Below are positions 37,885-47,346 of a stretch of 64,000 bases of DNA, one piece after another. The notes below the pieces were generated by a model. It had not been told where the DNA came from, made no database searches, and saw only the letters and a program-made list of their open reading frames with translations. Each line of letters starts with the position of its first letter. Within the stretch, counting starts at the first letter, position 1. Position numbers and translations under genes: made by a program. The stretch is from Paenibacillus planticolens (GTDB lineage Bacteria > Bacillota > Bacilli > Paenibacillales > NBRC-103111): contig NZ_WHNZ01000026.1 of the NCBI RefSeq assembly GCF_013141725.1, positions 157,984 to 221,983 on the forward strand, in the 5' to 3' direction.

Positions 37885-39605
37885 TGGAGAAGCAGCCTGT
37901 TTGGACAACACCAGTTCGCCGTAACTGGGGAGAACTCCTCAATTTGCAAAATTTGCTTATCGTCGCACTTGTCATTACGTTGTCATTAACGACGTTAGTG
38001 CCGCTCTGCTTATTATTCAGTAAAGCTTTCTTCAATGCCAAAGCTGAATTCATCGGCATTCAGAACTTCATCAAATATTTTACGACGCCTTCCTTGGCGC
38101 AATCGTTATGGAATACGGTATGGGTTTCGTTGCTTTCTACCGGTATAGCCGTCACGTTGGCCTTCCTGTATGCGTATGGAATTAGCCGGACAGCCATTCG
38201 AGGCAAAGCCTATTTGCATTATGTCGCCATGCTGCCGCTTTTTGAGCCGACCATGATGCACGGTATTGCCTTAACGTATCTGTTTGGGAACCAAGGGATT
38301 CTGACATCGGGTTTGTTCGGACTGCTCCCAAGCGGTATCAGCATCCAGATCTACGGCCCTGTGGGCATCGTCATTTCCGAAGTTATCTATTTATTCCCGC
38401 AAGCGTTTCTAATATTCATTACCGCCCTATCCATCACGGATCAGCGTCTGTATGAAGCCGCAGAAACATTGGGAGCAAGCAAGGTCAGAACGTTTCTGTC
38501 CGTTACCCTGCCATCGGTCAAGTATGGACTCATCAGTGCGATCTTCGTTTGTTTTACGGCCTGCTTTACGGATTTCGGGGCGCCTCAGGCGATCGGCGGC
38601 AAATTCAACGTCCTGGCTACGGATATTTATAAGCAAGTCATCGGACAGCAAAATATGTCAATGGGCGCTACAGTTGGCATTTTGTTAACGATTCCCGCCA
38701 TTATCGCTTTCGCTGTTGACCGAATGGTCGAACGCAAGCAGCGTTCCATGCTTTCCTCCAAATCGACGCCTTACCGGGTTGCTGCCGGAAAGACGCGCGA
38801 TACGTTATATCAACTATTTGGCATCATTATTTCTACTGCAATTCTCATTCCATTACTTACGATTGCTTGTGCATCATTGATTAAAGTTTGGCCCTATAAT
38901 TTAAGCTTCAGTTTCAAGCATTACGATTTTTCCCACGTAGCCGGCTCCGGACTCGACCCGTTCTGGACTAGCTTGCAGGTGTCGCTGTTAACAGCGATTG
39001 CCGGAACGTTCATTACGTTTTTATTTGCTTATCTGATCGAGAAATCGCGTCATTTAAGCGGGCTTAGGCAGATTGGCTATTTTCTGTCCGTACTGCCGCT
39101 TGCGCTGCCAGGTATGGTAATTGGTTTGGCCTACATCTTTTTCTTCAATAATCCGAACAATCCTTTTAACTGGATTTACGGCACGATGATTATCCTTGTG
39201 CTGGCCAATATCACCCATTTCTATGGCGTGCCGTTCATTACAGCAACGACGGCACTGAAGAAACTGGACAAAGAATTCGAGCTCGTTTCGGAGTCGATGC
39301 GCGTGCCGTTTTACAAAACGCTGCTGAAAGTAACGGTTCCGATGTGCCTGCCGGCAATCATAGAGATCGCCATGTACCTTTTTGTCAACTCGATGGTTAC
39401 CGTTTCTGCCGTTGTGTTTCTGCGGTCTGCGGATTTGAACTTAGCTGCCGTTGCACTCGTGAATATGGAGGATGCAGGCGATGTTGCGGCAGCCGCAGCG
39501 ATGGCGGTGCTCATCGTCATTACGAATATTATCGTAAGACTGCTGTACACGCTTCTTTCGGGCAAAGTAAGAAAGAAAACGGAGGCATGGCAAATCCGTA
39601 AGTAG
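37884..39605 (+). CDS. Fused double ABC permease for 2-aminoethylphosphonate
   Basis: About 573 residues holding two BPD_transp_1 permease halves in one chain. Two EAA motifs are visible ('LYEAAETLGASKVRTFLSVTLPSV' near residue 195 and 'FELVSESMRVPFYKTLLKVTVPM' near 475), and about twelve hydrophobic segments. This fused arrangement is typical of iron/phosphonate-type importers and removes the need for a second permease gene. The start overlaps the ATPase stop (TGATG at 37882-37886); an in-frame GTG lies one codon earlier. Confidence 0.92.
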   Translation: MEKQPVWTTPVRRNWGELLNLQNLLIVALVITLSLTTLVPLCLLFSKAFFNAKAEFIGIQNFIKYFTTPSLAQSLWNTVWVSLLSTGIAVTLAFLYAYGISRTAIRGKAYLHYVAMLPLFEPTMMHGIALTYLFGNQGILTSGLFGLLPSGISIQIYGPVGIVISEVIYLFPQAFLIFITALSITDQRLYEAAETLGASKVRTFLSVTLPSVKYGLISAIFVCFTACFTDFGAPQAIGGKFNVLATDIYKQVIGQQNMSMGATVGILLTIPAIIAFAVDRMVERKQRSMLSSKSTPYRVAAGKTRDTLYQLFGIIISTAILIPLLTIACASLIKVWPYNLSFSFKHYDFSHVAGSGLDPFWTSLQVSLLTAIAGTFITFLFAYLIEKSRHLSGLRQIGYFLSVLPLALPGMVIGLAYIFFFNNPNNPFNWIYGTMIILVLANITHFYGVPFITATTALKKLDKEFELVSESMRVPFYKTLLKVTVPMCLPAIIEIAMYLFVNSMVTVSAVVFLRSADLNLAAVALVNMEDAGDVAAAAAMAVLIVITNIIVRLLYTLLSGKVRKKTEAWQIRK

Positions 39606-39652
39606 GTGTCACGAACCAACAATGAGGCAATTGCGCAAGGGGGTAACCGTTC

Positions 39653-40438
39653 TTGTCACTCATCGGTGAAGAGCGTAAAGAGTATATTCTGAATCAAATC
39701 CATTCGGAAGGCAAAGTGATTACGAATGAGCTCGTGGAAGTGCTCCAAGTTTCTTCGGAAACCGTTCGCAGGTATCTGGAGGAACTTGAAGAGACTAACA
39801 AGCTGAAGCGGGTTTATGGGGGAGCGGTGAAAATTAATCGTTCCCGGGAAGAGCCCTCCCATTTGAACAGGGAAGTGCTGCATGCGGACGAAAAACGAAA
39901 AATCGGGAAGGCGGCTGCGGCGCTCGCCGGGGATAATGAAGTCATTTTTATCGACGACGGCTCGACGACGCTGCAACTGATCGAACATCTGCTTGATAAG
40001 CAAAATCTCACGATCTTGACGAATTCCATTCCCGCGCTGGATGCGCTAATTGACTATAAGAACAGAGAACTTTACTGCGGGGAAATATTTTTTATCGGAG
40101 GCAAAGTAAGCTCGCTGCAATCCAGGGTTGCCGGCACTTTGGCCGAGAAAATGGTGGAGCAATTTTATGCCGACAAAGCGTTTATCTCCATCGACGGGAT
40201 CATGATTGACAAAGGAATCACATCGTTTGATGAAAAGCGCGGCCAGTTGGCCAGAAAGATGATGGAACATGCCAGAATGAACATTGTGGTCACCGATCAT
40301 TCCAAAATAGGCATGGTGCAATTTTATAAAATGGCGAATTTGCAGGAAATCGATGTCATCGTCAGCGGTGTTCCCGCACCCGAAGATTGGGAAGATGAAT
40401 TAGAGCAAATTCGCGTTGAATGGATCGTATCTGAATAG
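39653..40438 (+). CDS. DeoR-family regulator of the phosphonate operon
   Basis: A 261-residue DeoR protein: helix-turn-helix ('VITNELVEVLQVSSETVRRYLEELEE', 'KRVYGGAV') and sensor domain ('IFIDDGSTTLQLIEHLL', 'ILTNSIPALDALI', 'FFIGGKVSSLQSRVAG', 'DKAFISIDGIMIDKGIT', 'VVTDHSKIG'). The start is TTG 39653 with AAGGGGG upstream. It sits between the transport and catabolic genes, 32 bases before phnX, and is probably an autoregulated repressor acting at the inverted repeat at 35470. Its near twin at 10925 is encoded outside any operon. LysR regulators often control such phosphonate clusters elsewhere, so a DeoR protein here is notable. Confidence 0.9.
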   Translation: MSLIGEERKEYILNQIHSEGKVITNELVEVLQVSSETVRRYLEELEETNKLKRVYGGAVKINRSREEPSHLNREVLHADEKRKIGKAAAALAGDNEVIFIDDGSTTLQLIEHLLDKQNLTILTNSIPALDALIDYKNRELYCGEIFFIGGKVSSLQSRVAGTLAEKMVEQFYADKAFISIDGIMIDKGITSFDEKRGQLARKMMEHARMNIVVTDHSKIGMVQFYKMANLQEIDVIVSGVPAPEDWEDELEQIRVEWIVSE

Positions 40439-40470
40439 CGATATTTTTGCGGACTGGGAGAGGATTGGTT

Positions 40471-41292
40471 ATGGTGTCGACAAATAAGGAAAGTCAAATT
40501 AAAGCCGTTATTTTTGATTGGGCAGGTACAATGGTTGATTACGGATGCTTCGCGCCACTGGACGTGTTCCTCCGAATTTTTGAGAAGCGGGGCATTGCCA
40601 TTACGGCTGAAGAAGCCCGCGGCCCGATGGGGCTATTGAAATGGGATCATATACAAACGTTATGCGGCATACCGCGGATTGCACAATTATGGAAAGATAA
40701 ATTCGGCGCTCTGCCGACGGACGCAGCTGTGGATGATTTGTATGCGGACTTCGAACCGATGCTGTTTGAAATTTTACCGGGGTATACGGACCCGATCCCT
40801 GGCGCCTTGGACTTAGTGAAGGAACTGCGGGAAAGAGGGTTGAAAATTGGCTCAACGACCGGTTATACGGCGGAAATGATGGAGATTGTAAGCCGGGAAG
40901 CCAAATTAAAAGGATATGAGCCGGATTCCTTGGTTACCCCTTCCGAAGTTAAAGCAGGGCGGCCGTATCCATGGATGTGCTATGTCAATGCCATGAACTT
41001 GGGTGTTTATCCGTTTAAGTCGATCGTTAAAGTCGGCGATACGATCAGCGATATACAAGAAGGCGTCAATGCGGGCGCATGGAGCGTTGGCGTCGTGAAA
41101 GGCGGAAGCGAGCTTGGACTTACACAAGAGGAAGTGAATACGCTGCCTGTTGAAGAACTGGAAGCGAGAATGGCTGTCGTAGAGAAACGTTTCTTTCAAG
41201 CGGGAGCTCATTACGTGATCCCGACGATAGGCGATCTTGTGCATGTCATTGACGATATTAACGCCCGTATGTTGGATGCGAGCAACAGATGA
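40471..41292 (+). CDS. phnX: Phosphonoacetaldehyde hydrolase (phosphonatase)
   Basis: A 273-residue HAD-superfamily enzyme that splits phosphonoacetaldehyde into acetaldehyde and phosphate. Motif 1 is '[13 protein letters not shown]' with nucleophile Asp16. The phosphonatase-specific cap Lys that forms the Schiff base is Lys57 in '[11 protein letters not shown]'. Motifs 2 and 3 include '[12 protein letters not shown]' and '[13 protein letters not shown]'. The start is ATG 40471 (GGGAGAGG seven bases before), not the upstream in-frame TTG. Its end overlaps an ATG in the phnW frame. Together with phnW it completes 2-aminoethylphosphonate degradation. Confidence 0.95.
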   Translation: MVSTNKESQIKAVIFDWAGTMVDYGCFAPLDVFLRIFEKRGIAITAEEARGPMGLLKWDHIQTLCGIPRIAQLWKDKFGALPTDAAVDDLYADFEPMLFEILPGYTDPIPGALDLVKELRERGLKIGSTTGYTAEMMEIVSREAKLKGYEPDSLVTPSEVKAGRPYPWMCYVNAMNLGVYPFKSIVKVGDTISDIQEGVNAGAWSVGVVKGGSELGLTQEEVNTLPVEELEARMAVVEKRFFQAGAHYVIPTIGDLVHVIDDINARMLDASNR

Positions 41293-41315
41293 ACAGAACG
41301 AAGGAGAGTACGACG

Positions 41316-42431
41316 ATGAATATTGAGCTGATCGAAGACAACCCCTATTTGCTTTTAACTCCCGGACCGCTTTCGACGAGTAAAAGGGTGAAAGCGGCCA
41401 TGTTGAAAGACTGGTGTACATGGGATGATGACTATAATCGAATTGTCCAAGATATTCGCACAAGGCTTGTACAATTAGCAACCAAGGAGACTTTGCTTTA
41501 CTCCTCCGTTCTTATGCAAGGCAGCGGGTCATTTTGCGTAGAAGCGGTGATAGGAAGTGTTATCCCGAAGGACGGCAAAATTCTCGTTATGGCCAACGGC
41601 GCTTATGGCAAGCGGATGGCTCAAATGGCAAGCATGCTGAACATTCCGCTCCTCCTCTTGGATAACGGAGAAATTCTTCCTCCGGATTTGGAAGAATTGG
41701 AATACATGCTGCAAAAAGATAAGGATATTACGCATGTAGCCGTTGTGCATTGTGAAACGACGACAGGCATGTTAAATCCGATAGAAGCGGTTGGCCGCAT
41801 CGCTAAAAAATATAACAAAATTTATATTGTGGATGCCATGAGCTCCTTTGGTGGAATTCCGATGGATATTGCGGAGCTGCAGATTGATTTTCTAATCTCC
41901 AGCGCGAACAAGTGCATCCAGGGTGTTCCGGGTTTCGGTTTTATTATCGCGAAGATCGACGAAATGACAAAGTGCACCGGATGGGCCCGTTCCCATTCCC
42001 TCGATTTGTTCGACCAATGGGACAAAATGGAAAACTACAACGGCAAATGGCGGTTTACATCTCCGACCCATGTCGTCCGTGCTTTCTATGAAGCGCTGAA
42101 AGAGCTGGCCGATGAGGGTGGCGTTATCGCCAGATACAATCGTTACAAAACAAACCAGCGGGCACTTGTCAAAGGAATGAAAGTACTCGGTTTCGAGACG
42201 CTGCTGCCTGAGCATCTGCAATCGCCGATCATTACATCGTTCTTGTATCCGGCATGCGAAGCTTTCCAGTTCCAAACGTTATATGAGAAATTGAAGCGCA
42301 GAGGCTTCGTTATTTATCCAGGGAAAATTACGAATGCAAATACGTTCCGGATCGGCAATATCGGGGAAGTGCAGACCATCGATATGATTCGTCTTGTGGA
42401 TGCGATACAGCAAGAAAAGTTTTGGACGTAG
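41316..42431 (+). CDS. phnW: 2-aminoethylphosphonate:pyruvate aminotransferase
   Basis: About 371 residues, a class V PLP aminotransferase transferring the amino group of 2-aminoethylphosphonate to pyruvate, giving phosphonoacetaldehyde and L-alanine. Conserved text: '[31 protein letters not shown]' at the N-terminus, '[17 protein letters not shown]', '[12 protein letters not shown]', 'VDAMSSFGG', PLP Lys199 in '[16 protein letters not shown]', and '[18 protein letters not shown]'. ATG 41289 is in frame and overlaps the phnX stop, but AAGGAG is spaced for ATG 41316. The alanine product is handled by the dehydrogenase encoded next. Confidence 0.95.
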   Translation: MNIELIEDNPYLLLTPGPLSTSKRVKAAMLKDWCTWDDDYNRIVQDIRTRLVQLATKETLLYSSVLMQGSGSFCVEAVIGSVIPKDGKILVMANGAYGKRMAQMASMLNIPLLLLDNGEILPPDLEELEYMLQKDKDITHVAVVHCETTTGMLNPIEAVGRIAKKYNKIYIVDAMSSFGGIPMDIAELQIDFLISSANKCIQGVPGFGFIIAKIDEMTKCTGWARSHSLDLFDQWDKMENYNGKWRFTSPTHVVRAFYEALKELADEGGVIARYNRYKTNQRALVKGMKVLGFETLLPEHLQSPIITSFLYPACEAFQFQTLYEKLKRRGFVIYPGKITNANTFRIGNIGEVQTIDMIRLVDAIQQEKFWT

Positions 42432-42450
42432 TCAAAGGAGATGAATGAGT

Positions 42451-43584
42451 ATGATTATCGGAGTACCGAAAGAAATTAAAAACAATGAAAACCGAGTTGG
42501 CATTACGCCTGCGGGCGTGGCTTCTTTTAAACATTACGGGCATGAGGTTTGGGTCGAAGCGGGCGCGGGTGCGGGAAGCGGCTTCGCGGATGAGGATTAT
42601 TTGGCAGCAGGGGCGAAAATCGTACCTGCCGCAGCGGATGCTTGGTCGGCTGAAATGGTTCTGAAAGTAAAAGAGCCGCTTGCCGGGGAGTACGCGTATT
42701 TTCGGGAAGGGTTAATTCTGTTCACCTACTTGCATCTTGCTGCAGAACCCGAGTTGACCCATGCGTTAACGGAAAAGAGAGTTGTGGCCATCGCCTATGA
42801 AACCATTCAACTGAGCAATGGATCTCTGCCGCTTCTGACACCGATGAGTGAAGTAGCCGGCCGGATGTCCATTCAAATCGGCGCTCAGTTTCTGGAGAAG
42901 TCCAAGGGCGGTAAAGGGGTTCTTCTTGGCGGCGTTCCAGGCGTGGCCCCGGCGGAAGTCGTTATTATTGGCGGTGGCGTAGTGGGGACGCAAGCGGCTA
43001 AAATGGCCGTCGGTCTAGGCGCAAGCGTGACACTGCTGGATGTGAATCCGGATCGGCTTCGCCAATTGGATGACCAATTTCAGGGGCGTCTGCGCACGCT
43101 AATGTCGCATGGCAGCAATATTGCGGAGGCCGTTCAGAAAGCGGATCTGCTGATCGGCGCCGTCCTCATTCCAGGCAGCCGTGCCCCGCGACTTGTGACA
43201 GAAGCCGTCGTCAAAACGATGAAACCGGGTTCCGTCATTGTGGATGTCGCTATTGATCAGGGCGGCTCGATCGAGACCATCGACCGGATTACAACACATA
43301 GCGACCCGACATATGTGAAACACGGTGTTGTGCATTATGCGGTTGCTAATATGCCGGGAGCGGTCGCACGGACGTCTACAGTCGCATTAACAAATGTCAC
43401 AGTAGGCTATGCCTTGCACATTGCGAATAAAGGTTATCGCGACGCTGGGTTGCTGCACAAAGATTTAGCCAAAGGATTTAACACGATCGAAGGTAAAGTT
43501 ACCTATAGAGCTGTTGCTGAAGCGCATGGCTATCCTTATGTTGAGATTGAAGCCGTATTAAGCGATCAATCCGTTTCCGTCTAA
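42451..43584 (+). CDS. ald: Alanine dehydrogenase
   Basis: About 377 residues, NAD-dependent L-alanine dehydrogenase. N-terminal '[32 protein letters not shown]' and '[10 protein letters not shown]'; substrate His region '[10 protein letters not shown]'; Rossmann segment '[30 protein letters not shown]'; and C-terminal '[25 protein letters not shown]'. In-frame ATGs lie at 42445 and 42451; the family N-terminus favours 42451. The gene is 19 bases after phnW. Placed here it oxidises the alanine made by PhnW back to pyruvate, releasing ammonia, so the transaminase acceptor is regenerated. Confidence 0.94.
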   Translation: MIIGVPKEIKNNENRVGITPAGVASFKHYGHEVWVEAGAGAGSGFADEDYLAAGAKIVPAAADAWSAEMVLKVKEPLAGEYAYFREGLILFTYLHLAAEPELTHALTEKRVVAIAYETIQLSNGSLPLLTPMSEVAGRMSIQIGAQFLEKSKGGKGVLLGGVPGVAPAEVVIIGGGVVGTQAAKMAVGLGASVTLLDVNPDRLRQLDDQFQGRLRTLMSHGSNIAEAVQKADLLIGAVLIPGSRAPRLVTEAVVKTMKPGSVIVDVAIDQGGSIETIDRITTHSDPTYVKHGVVHYAVANMPGAVARTSTVALTNVTVGYALHIANKGYRDAGLLHKDLAKGFNTIEGKVTYRAVAEAHGYPYVEIEAVLSDQSVSV

Positions 43585-43629
43585 CACACCTCGCGTGCAA
43601 GACAGATGCAAGATGAGAGGAGAAACACA

Positions 43630-44310
43630 GTGTTGATATCTCCCTTTGTTCTCAAATTAGGTATTGCTCTATTTCTTGGTATGTTAATCGGAATCGACCG
43701 CCAATTAAAGCATAAGCCGGTCGGCATGAAGACGAACATGGTCATTGCCGTTGCAAGCTGCTTAATTACGATGGTCTCGATCGAATCGGTAAGCAAGTTC
43801 TCCGTTCCGGGCCACACCAATATGGACCCGATGCGGCTGGCTGCGCAAATCGTAAGCGGCGTTGGTTTCTTAGGCGCGGGTGTCATTATAAGAAAGAACA
43901 ATGATGAAATTTCCGGGCTGACAACAGCATCGATGGTATGGTCGGCCTCCGCACTTGGCATTGCAACAGGCGCAGGGTACTATTTTCAGGCATTTGTAGC
44001 CGTCATTTTTATCATTTTGTCCGTCAATTTGTTTCCTGTCATCATTAAGCTGATCGGTCCCCGTTCTCTCAAGCAAAGATATTTGGAAGTGAGAATCGTT
44101 TTTCATGAAAGTCAGGATCCCAATCGCATTTTCAAAAAGTTGAAAGAATTAAACATGCATGTGGAACGCGTCAAAGTGAAAGATGTGGAAGGGAACTCGA
44201 ACCAATTGGAGCTGAAGCTGTTAACGTATGAAAAAGTGCAAGCAACGGACATCTATGCTTCGCTGAAATCCGTTGAACATGTTACTTTTGTGGAGATTGA
44301 AAGCAGATAA
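43630..44310 (+). CDS. MgtC/SapB-family membrane protein
   Basis: About 227 residues: four or five hydrophobic segments ('LGIALFLGMLIGIDRQLKHKPVGMKTNMVIAVASCLITMV', 'QIVSGVGFLGAGVIIR', 'GLTTASMVWSASALGIATGAGYYFQAFVAVIFIIL') and a soluble C-terminal domain of about 75 residues. The 'GIDRQ..H..VGMKT' and 'GVGFLGAGVI' motifs define the MgtC/SapB family, which in pathogens affects Mg2+, ATP synthase and phosphate homeostasis. An ATG at 43606 is in frame, but GAGAGGAG at 43615 points to GTG 43630. It is last in the phosphonate operon, 45 bases after ald. A link to phosphate released by PhnX is plausible but unproven. Confidence 0.88.
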   Translation: MLISPFVLKLGIALFLGMLIGIDRQLKHKPVGMKTNMVIAVASCLITMVSIESVSKFSVPGHTNMDPMRLAAQIVSGVGFLGAGVIIRKNNDEISGLTTASMVWSASALGIATGAGYYFQAFVAVIFIILSVNLFPVIIKLIGPRSLKQRYLEVRIVFHESQDPNRIFKKLKELNMHVERVKVKDVEGNSNQLELKLLTYEKVQATDIYASLKSVEHVTFVEIESR

Positions 44311-44312
44311 AC

Positions 44313-44491
44313 GGGAACTACAGGGCGCTATTTGGCTAGAAATAGTCCTATAGGAGAGGGGGAGGGAACTAGGGTCATCTATTTCACCATGCCGAGCAGA
44401 TTGCTCGATTAATGGGGGGAAATAAGACCCTGTAGTTCCCCTTAGGCTCCCGAAATATCGCTTTTCTTCGAAATAAGGGAATGGAGTTCCC
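44313..44491 (+). repeat. Four-armed intergenic element B2 (179 bp), second copy of the 12399 element
   Basis: Forward arms GGGAACTACAGGGCGCTATT (44313) and GGGAACTAGGGTCATCTATT (44364); inverted arms GAAATAAGACCCTGTAGTTC (44419) and GAAATAAGGGAATGGAGTTC (44470). Steps are 51, 55 and 51 bases, as in B1. The centre holds a CGAGCA/TGCTCG hairpin and the first spacer a TCCTATAGGA palindrome. It begins three bases after the MgtC-like gene. The rest of the gap to 44603 holds only a short palindrome (AGGGAAATTTTCCCT-like, 44557-44571) and no gene. Confidence 0.85.
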
Positions 44492-44603
44492 ATCACATCA
44501 GGCGGATCTCCAAATCCGAGCATTACGAAGAAGGTAAGCATCTGCAGTCCTATTAGAGGGAAATTTTCCCTTTATTTCGACCACAGAAGCATAACTACAC
44601 TTG

Positions 44604-44646
44604 AAGGCTATCCCACAAGTCATAGAAATGACTGGGATAGCCTTTT
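44604..44646. terminator. Bidirectional intrinsic terminator between convergent genes
   Basis: A near-perfect stem of about 18 bp (AAGGCTATCCC...AAGTCAT pairing ATGACT...GGGATAGCCTT) with a four-base loop. A T-run follows on the + strand and A/T-rich bases on the other side, serving the MgtC end of the phosphonate operon and the reverse UDP-glucose dehydrogenase. Confidence 0.85.
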
Positions 44647-44676
44647 GGGTCAGTCTCTTCGTGCAAGCCCGTGCCC

Positions 44677-45996
44677 TTACGGACGTTCTTCCCTTACGGA
44701 TGTGCTGCACTCCATCGGTCTTCCGACCGGCACATAGACCGCATCATCCACAGCCACAATCTGTGAAATCATGCTGTCGGGCAGCAGGTTGCGGCCGTCG
44801 AGTACCAGAGGCTGGCGCATGAGGTGAAGCAGGTACGGCCAATCCAGTTCGGCGAACTGCGGCCATTCCGTCATAATCAGGACGGCATCGGCTTTGGCCG
44901 CAGCGGTATAAGGGGAGTCCATCACCTTAACGGCTTTTGCCCCTACGTGCGCGACGACTGGATCGAAAGCTTGAACCTCGATGCCATGACGCTCGCATTG
45001 CGCCAACAACGTCAAGAATGGCGCGTCACGAACGTCATTCGTGTTTGGCTTGAACGCGATGCCCAAGACGCAGAGACGTTTGCCTAAGGGGTTGCCCCAT
45101 AGGGAGATAAGCTTGGCGATCATCCTTGGAATGCGCTGATCATTGACCTTGGCGGTCGCCTCCAGGAGTGGCAGCTTGCTGCCGATCAGCTTTCCGGTTG
45201 TTAGGAGCGCTTGCAAATCCTTGGAGAAGCAGGAGCCTCCGTAGCCAACGCCAGCCGACAGGAACTCAGGGCCGATGCGCCGGTCAGCGCCGACCCCGTT
45301 CATTACATGGCGAATATCTGCGCCATAGCCTTCACACACGTCCGACATCATATTGGCGAATGAAATTTTCATCGCCAGGAAGGCATTGGACGCATATTTA
45401 ATAAGCTCGGCGCTGCGCCGGTCACAGACATGAATGGGAGCCTCGATCCCCTCATACAACTCGCGAAGCATCGTTTCCGCTTGGGACGTTTTGCAGCCGA
45501 GTACGATGCGGTCGGGTGCCGTAAAGTCGTGCAAAGCGCTGCCCTGGCGCAAAAATTCGGGATTAAACGCCACTTCCGTATGAAGACCGGCTGCCAGCAG
45601 GCTCGCTTCCAGCTCATCGCAGGTGCCGACAGGGACGGTGCTTTTTATGATCACGAGCGGCGGGCAAGTGCCGGATTGCATCAATTGTGCCAGCACTTCA
45701 TGAATATGCCCAAGTTCCGTCTGTCCGTCCGGACGCGTAGGCGTGCCCACAGCGATCATCAGGGAGTCGGCATCCGCTGCAGATTTTACAATACTTGTCT
45801 CAAAGCGCAATCTGCCCTTCGCCATTACATCAGCCAGCTCCGGCTCCAGATGAGGTTCCCATACCTTTGACTTATTCTCCAGCAGCCCGCGGATGACAGG
45901 TTCGCGGTCAACGGCAATCACGTCGTGACCGAGCTTTGCGAAGCACACAGCGGCTACTAACCCGACATATCCCGTCCCGACTAATGTTAATCGCAT
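44677..45996 (-). CDS. ugd: UDP-glucose 6-dehydrogenase
   Basis: About 439 residues; oxidises UDP-glucose to UDP-glucuronate with two NAD+. Rossmann motif 'MRLTLVGTGYVGLVAAVCFAKLGHDV' at the N-terminus, 'VGTPTRPDGQTEL', 'IIKSTVPVGTCDEL', the central 'ELIKYASNAFLAMKISFANMMSDVCE', catalytic Cys in 'GYGGSCFSKDLQAL', and 'VLGIAFKPNTNDVRDAP' in the C-terminal domain. An open frame extends 39 codons upstream, but AAGGGGG before the ATG at 45996 and the family N-terminus set the start. It lies 13 bases after the glycosyltransferase gene on the same strand. UDP-glucuronate may feed teichuronic acid, exopolysaccharide or a glucuronosyl lipid. Confidence 0.93.
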   Translation of the reverse strand: MRLTLVGTGYVGLVAAVCFAKLGHDVIAVDREPVIRGLLENKSKVWEPHLEPELADVMAKGRLRFETSIVKSAADADSLMIAVGTPTRPDGQTELGHIHEVLAQLMQSGTCPPLVIIKSTVPVGTCDELEASLLAAGLHTEVAFNPEFLRQGSALHDFTAPDRIVLGCKTSQAETMLRELYEGIEAPIHVCDRRSAELIKYASNAFLAMKISFANMMSDVCEGYGADIRHVMNGVGADRRIGPEFLSAGVGYGGSCFSKDLQALLTTGKLIGSKLPLLEATAKVNDQRIPRMIAKLISLWGNPLGKRLCVLGIAFKPNTNDVRDAPFLTLLAQCERHGIEVQAFDPVVAHVGAKAVKVMDSPYTAAAKADAVLIMTEWPQFAELDWPYLLHLMRQPLVLDGRNLLPDSMISQIVAVDDAVYVPVGRPMECSTSVREERP

Positions 45997-46009
45997 GGAT
46001 GTTCCCCCT

Positions 46010-47167
46010 TTAAGCGGAATAGAATCCCAGTTTGTGTCCAACCCTTCGCGCATCAATAATTTGTTCGTAGTCATCCAGCAATCTATCGAATATAGCATCC
46101 CACGATCGCCCAAGCGCGAACTTCCGTGCTTCTTCCCGGAAGCCCGCCCACTCGTCAGGGGCGTTTACCCAAGCTTCAATGGCCCTGACAAACGATTCGG
46201 GCTGGCGGGGCGCACATAACGCTCCGGTCTGGCCTTGCACGATCATGTCTCGAACGCCTCCGCTGTTTGCGGCAATGACGGGAAGCCCGGAAGCCATCGC
46301 TTCTTGGACGACATTGCCGAACGTTTCCGTACTGGAGGGAAAAACGAAGAGATCCGAAGAGGCATAAATTTCTGCCAGCTCTTCGCCCTGCTTGTAGCCG
46401 GCAAACGTGACATTGTCCGGAGCTTGCTCCCGCAGTTCTCCGAGCTGCGGTCCGTCTCCTACGATAAGCCAGTGGACACGTTCTTTCAGGGTATCCGGCA
46501 AAGAGCGCATGATGGCGGACAACGTATCGATGTCTTTCTCCGGGGCGATGCGTCCTACATAAAGGAGAAGGAAGGGTGCTGTTATGCCATACCGCTCACG
46601 AACTGAGCTGTTGGTTTTTTCGGGGGTATAAAGTCTGCAATCGACTCCTCTTGACCACAGCAGCATCCGGTCGAAGCCTTGGGCATGCAGGTGCTGCATC
46701 GTATCCATGGAGGGTACGAAAGTAGCGTCACAGGACTGATGGAACCATTTCATATACGTCCAGTACAAGGGAGCGGCTTTTTTCATCCGGTAGTAGGTCA
46801 GATAACGATCGAAATGGGTATGGTACGAGGCTACATGCGAAATCCGGCGCTTGCGGGCGTAGTGAAGGCCGCACAAGCCGATGTTGAACGGAGTTGCCAT
46901 ATGGAGCAAATGAGGACGGAATCGGTCAAGTTCAGCGCGGAGAGAAATCAAGTTCGGCAGGGCAATCCGGCATTCGGGATAGAGAAAGAAAGGGATGGAG
47001 GGGATCGGACGGATCAGTTCGGAGTAAGCCAGCTCATCCGTACACTTCGGGGCAAACACAAGATGCTCGACGCCACGGCGGTTCAAGTAATCGGTGAGCC
47101 GTCCGAGCGTGAGCGCAACGCCATTCATTTGAGGAACGTAGGTATCGGTAAACAACGCGAGGCGCAT
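46010..47167 (-). CDS. GT4-family glycosyltransferase
   Basis: A 385-residue GT-B glycosyltransferase. The N-terminal half begins 'MRLALFTDTYVPQMNGVALTLGRLTDYLNRRGV' and contains 'ATPFNIGLCGLHYARKR' and 'SYHTHFDRYLTYY'. The C-terminal GT1 domain has 'LLYVGRIAPEKDIDTL', 'LIVGDGPQ', 'VTFAGYKQGEELAEIYASSDLFVFPSSTETFGNVVQEAMASGLPVI' with the conserved donor-binding EX7E pattern. This matches the MgtA-like group that adds mannose, glucose or glucuronate to lipid acceptors. No signal or membrane helix is seen, so it is probably a peripheral cytoplasmic enzyme. AGGAGGG precedes the ATG at 47167. It is transcribed with the UDP-glucose dehydrogenase, suggesting UDP-glucuronate as possible donor. Confidence 0.88.
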   Translation of the reverse strand: MRLALFTDTYVPQMNGVALTLGRLTDYLNRRGVEHLVFAPKCTDELAYSELIRPIPSIPFFLYPECRIALPNLISLRAELDRFRPHLLHMATPFNIGLCGLHYARKRRISHVASYHTHFDRYLTYYRMKKAAPLYWTYMKWFHQSCDATFVPSMDTMQHLHAQGFDRMLLWSRGVDCRLYTPEKTNSSVRERYGITAPFLLLYVGRIAPEKDIDTLSAIMRSLPDTLKERVHWLIVGDGPQLGELREQAPDNVTFAGYKQGEELAEIYASSDLFVFPSSTETFGNVVQEAMASGLPVIAANSGGVRDMIVQGQTGALCAPRQPESFVRAIEAWVNAPDEWAGFREEARKFALGRSWDAIFDRLLDDYEQIIDARRVGHKLGFYSA

Positions 47168-47346
47168 AAGAATCCCTCCTGTAGTTCCTAGATACGTTTA
47201 GCGTAGCATGCGATTATTCGAGGAACGTTAACCGTATGTTAATTCTTTTTTAAAACAGAGAAAGCGGCTCTGGTCAAGATTCCGGCGGGGTGTTCTTTTT
47301 TTGTCGAAAATCAATAAGGAGCAGCTTGCAGAAATCGACATACGAA

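Noticed and set aside
47174..47186. GGAACTACAGG upstream of the glycosyltransferase (reverse strand), resembling the B-element arm
   Set aside because: Only 11 bases match, there is no partner arm, and the segment runs into the gene's own AGGAGGG ribosome binding site, so it is most likely coincidence.
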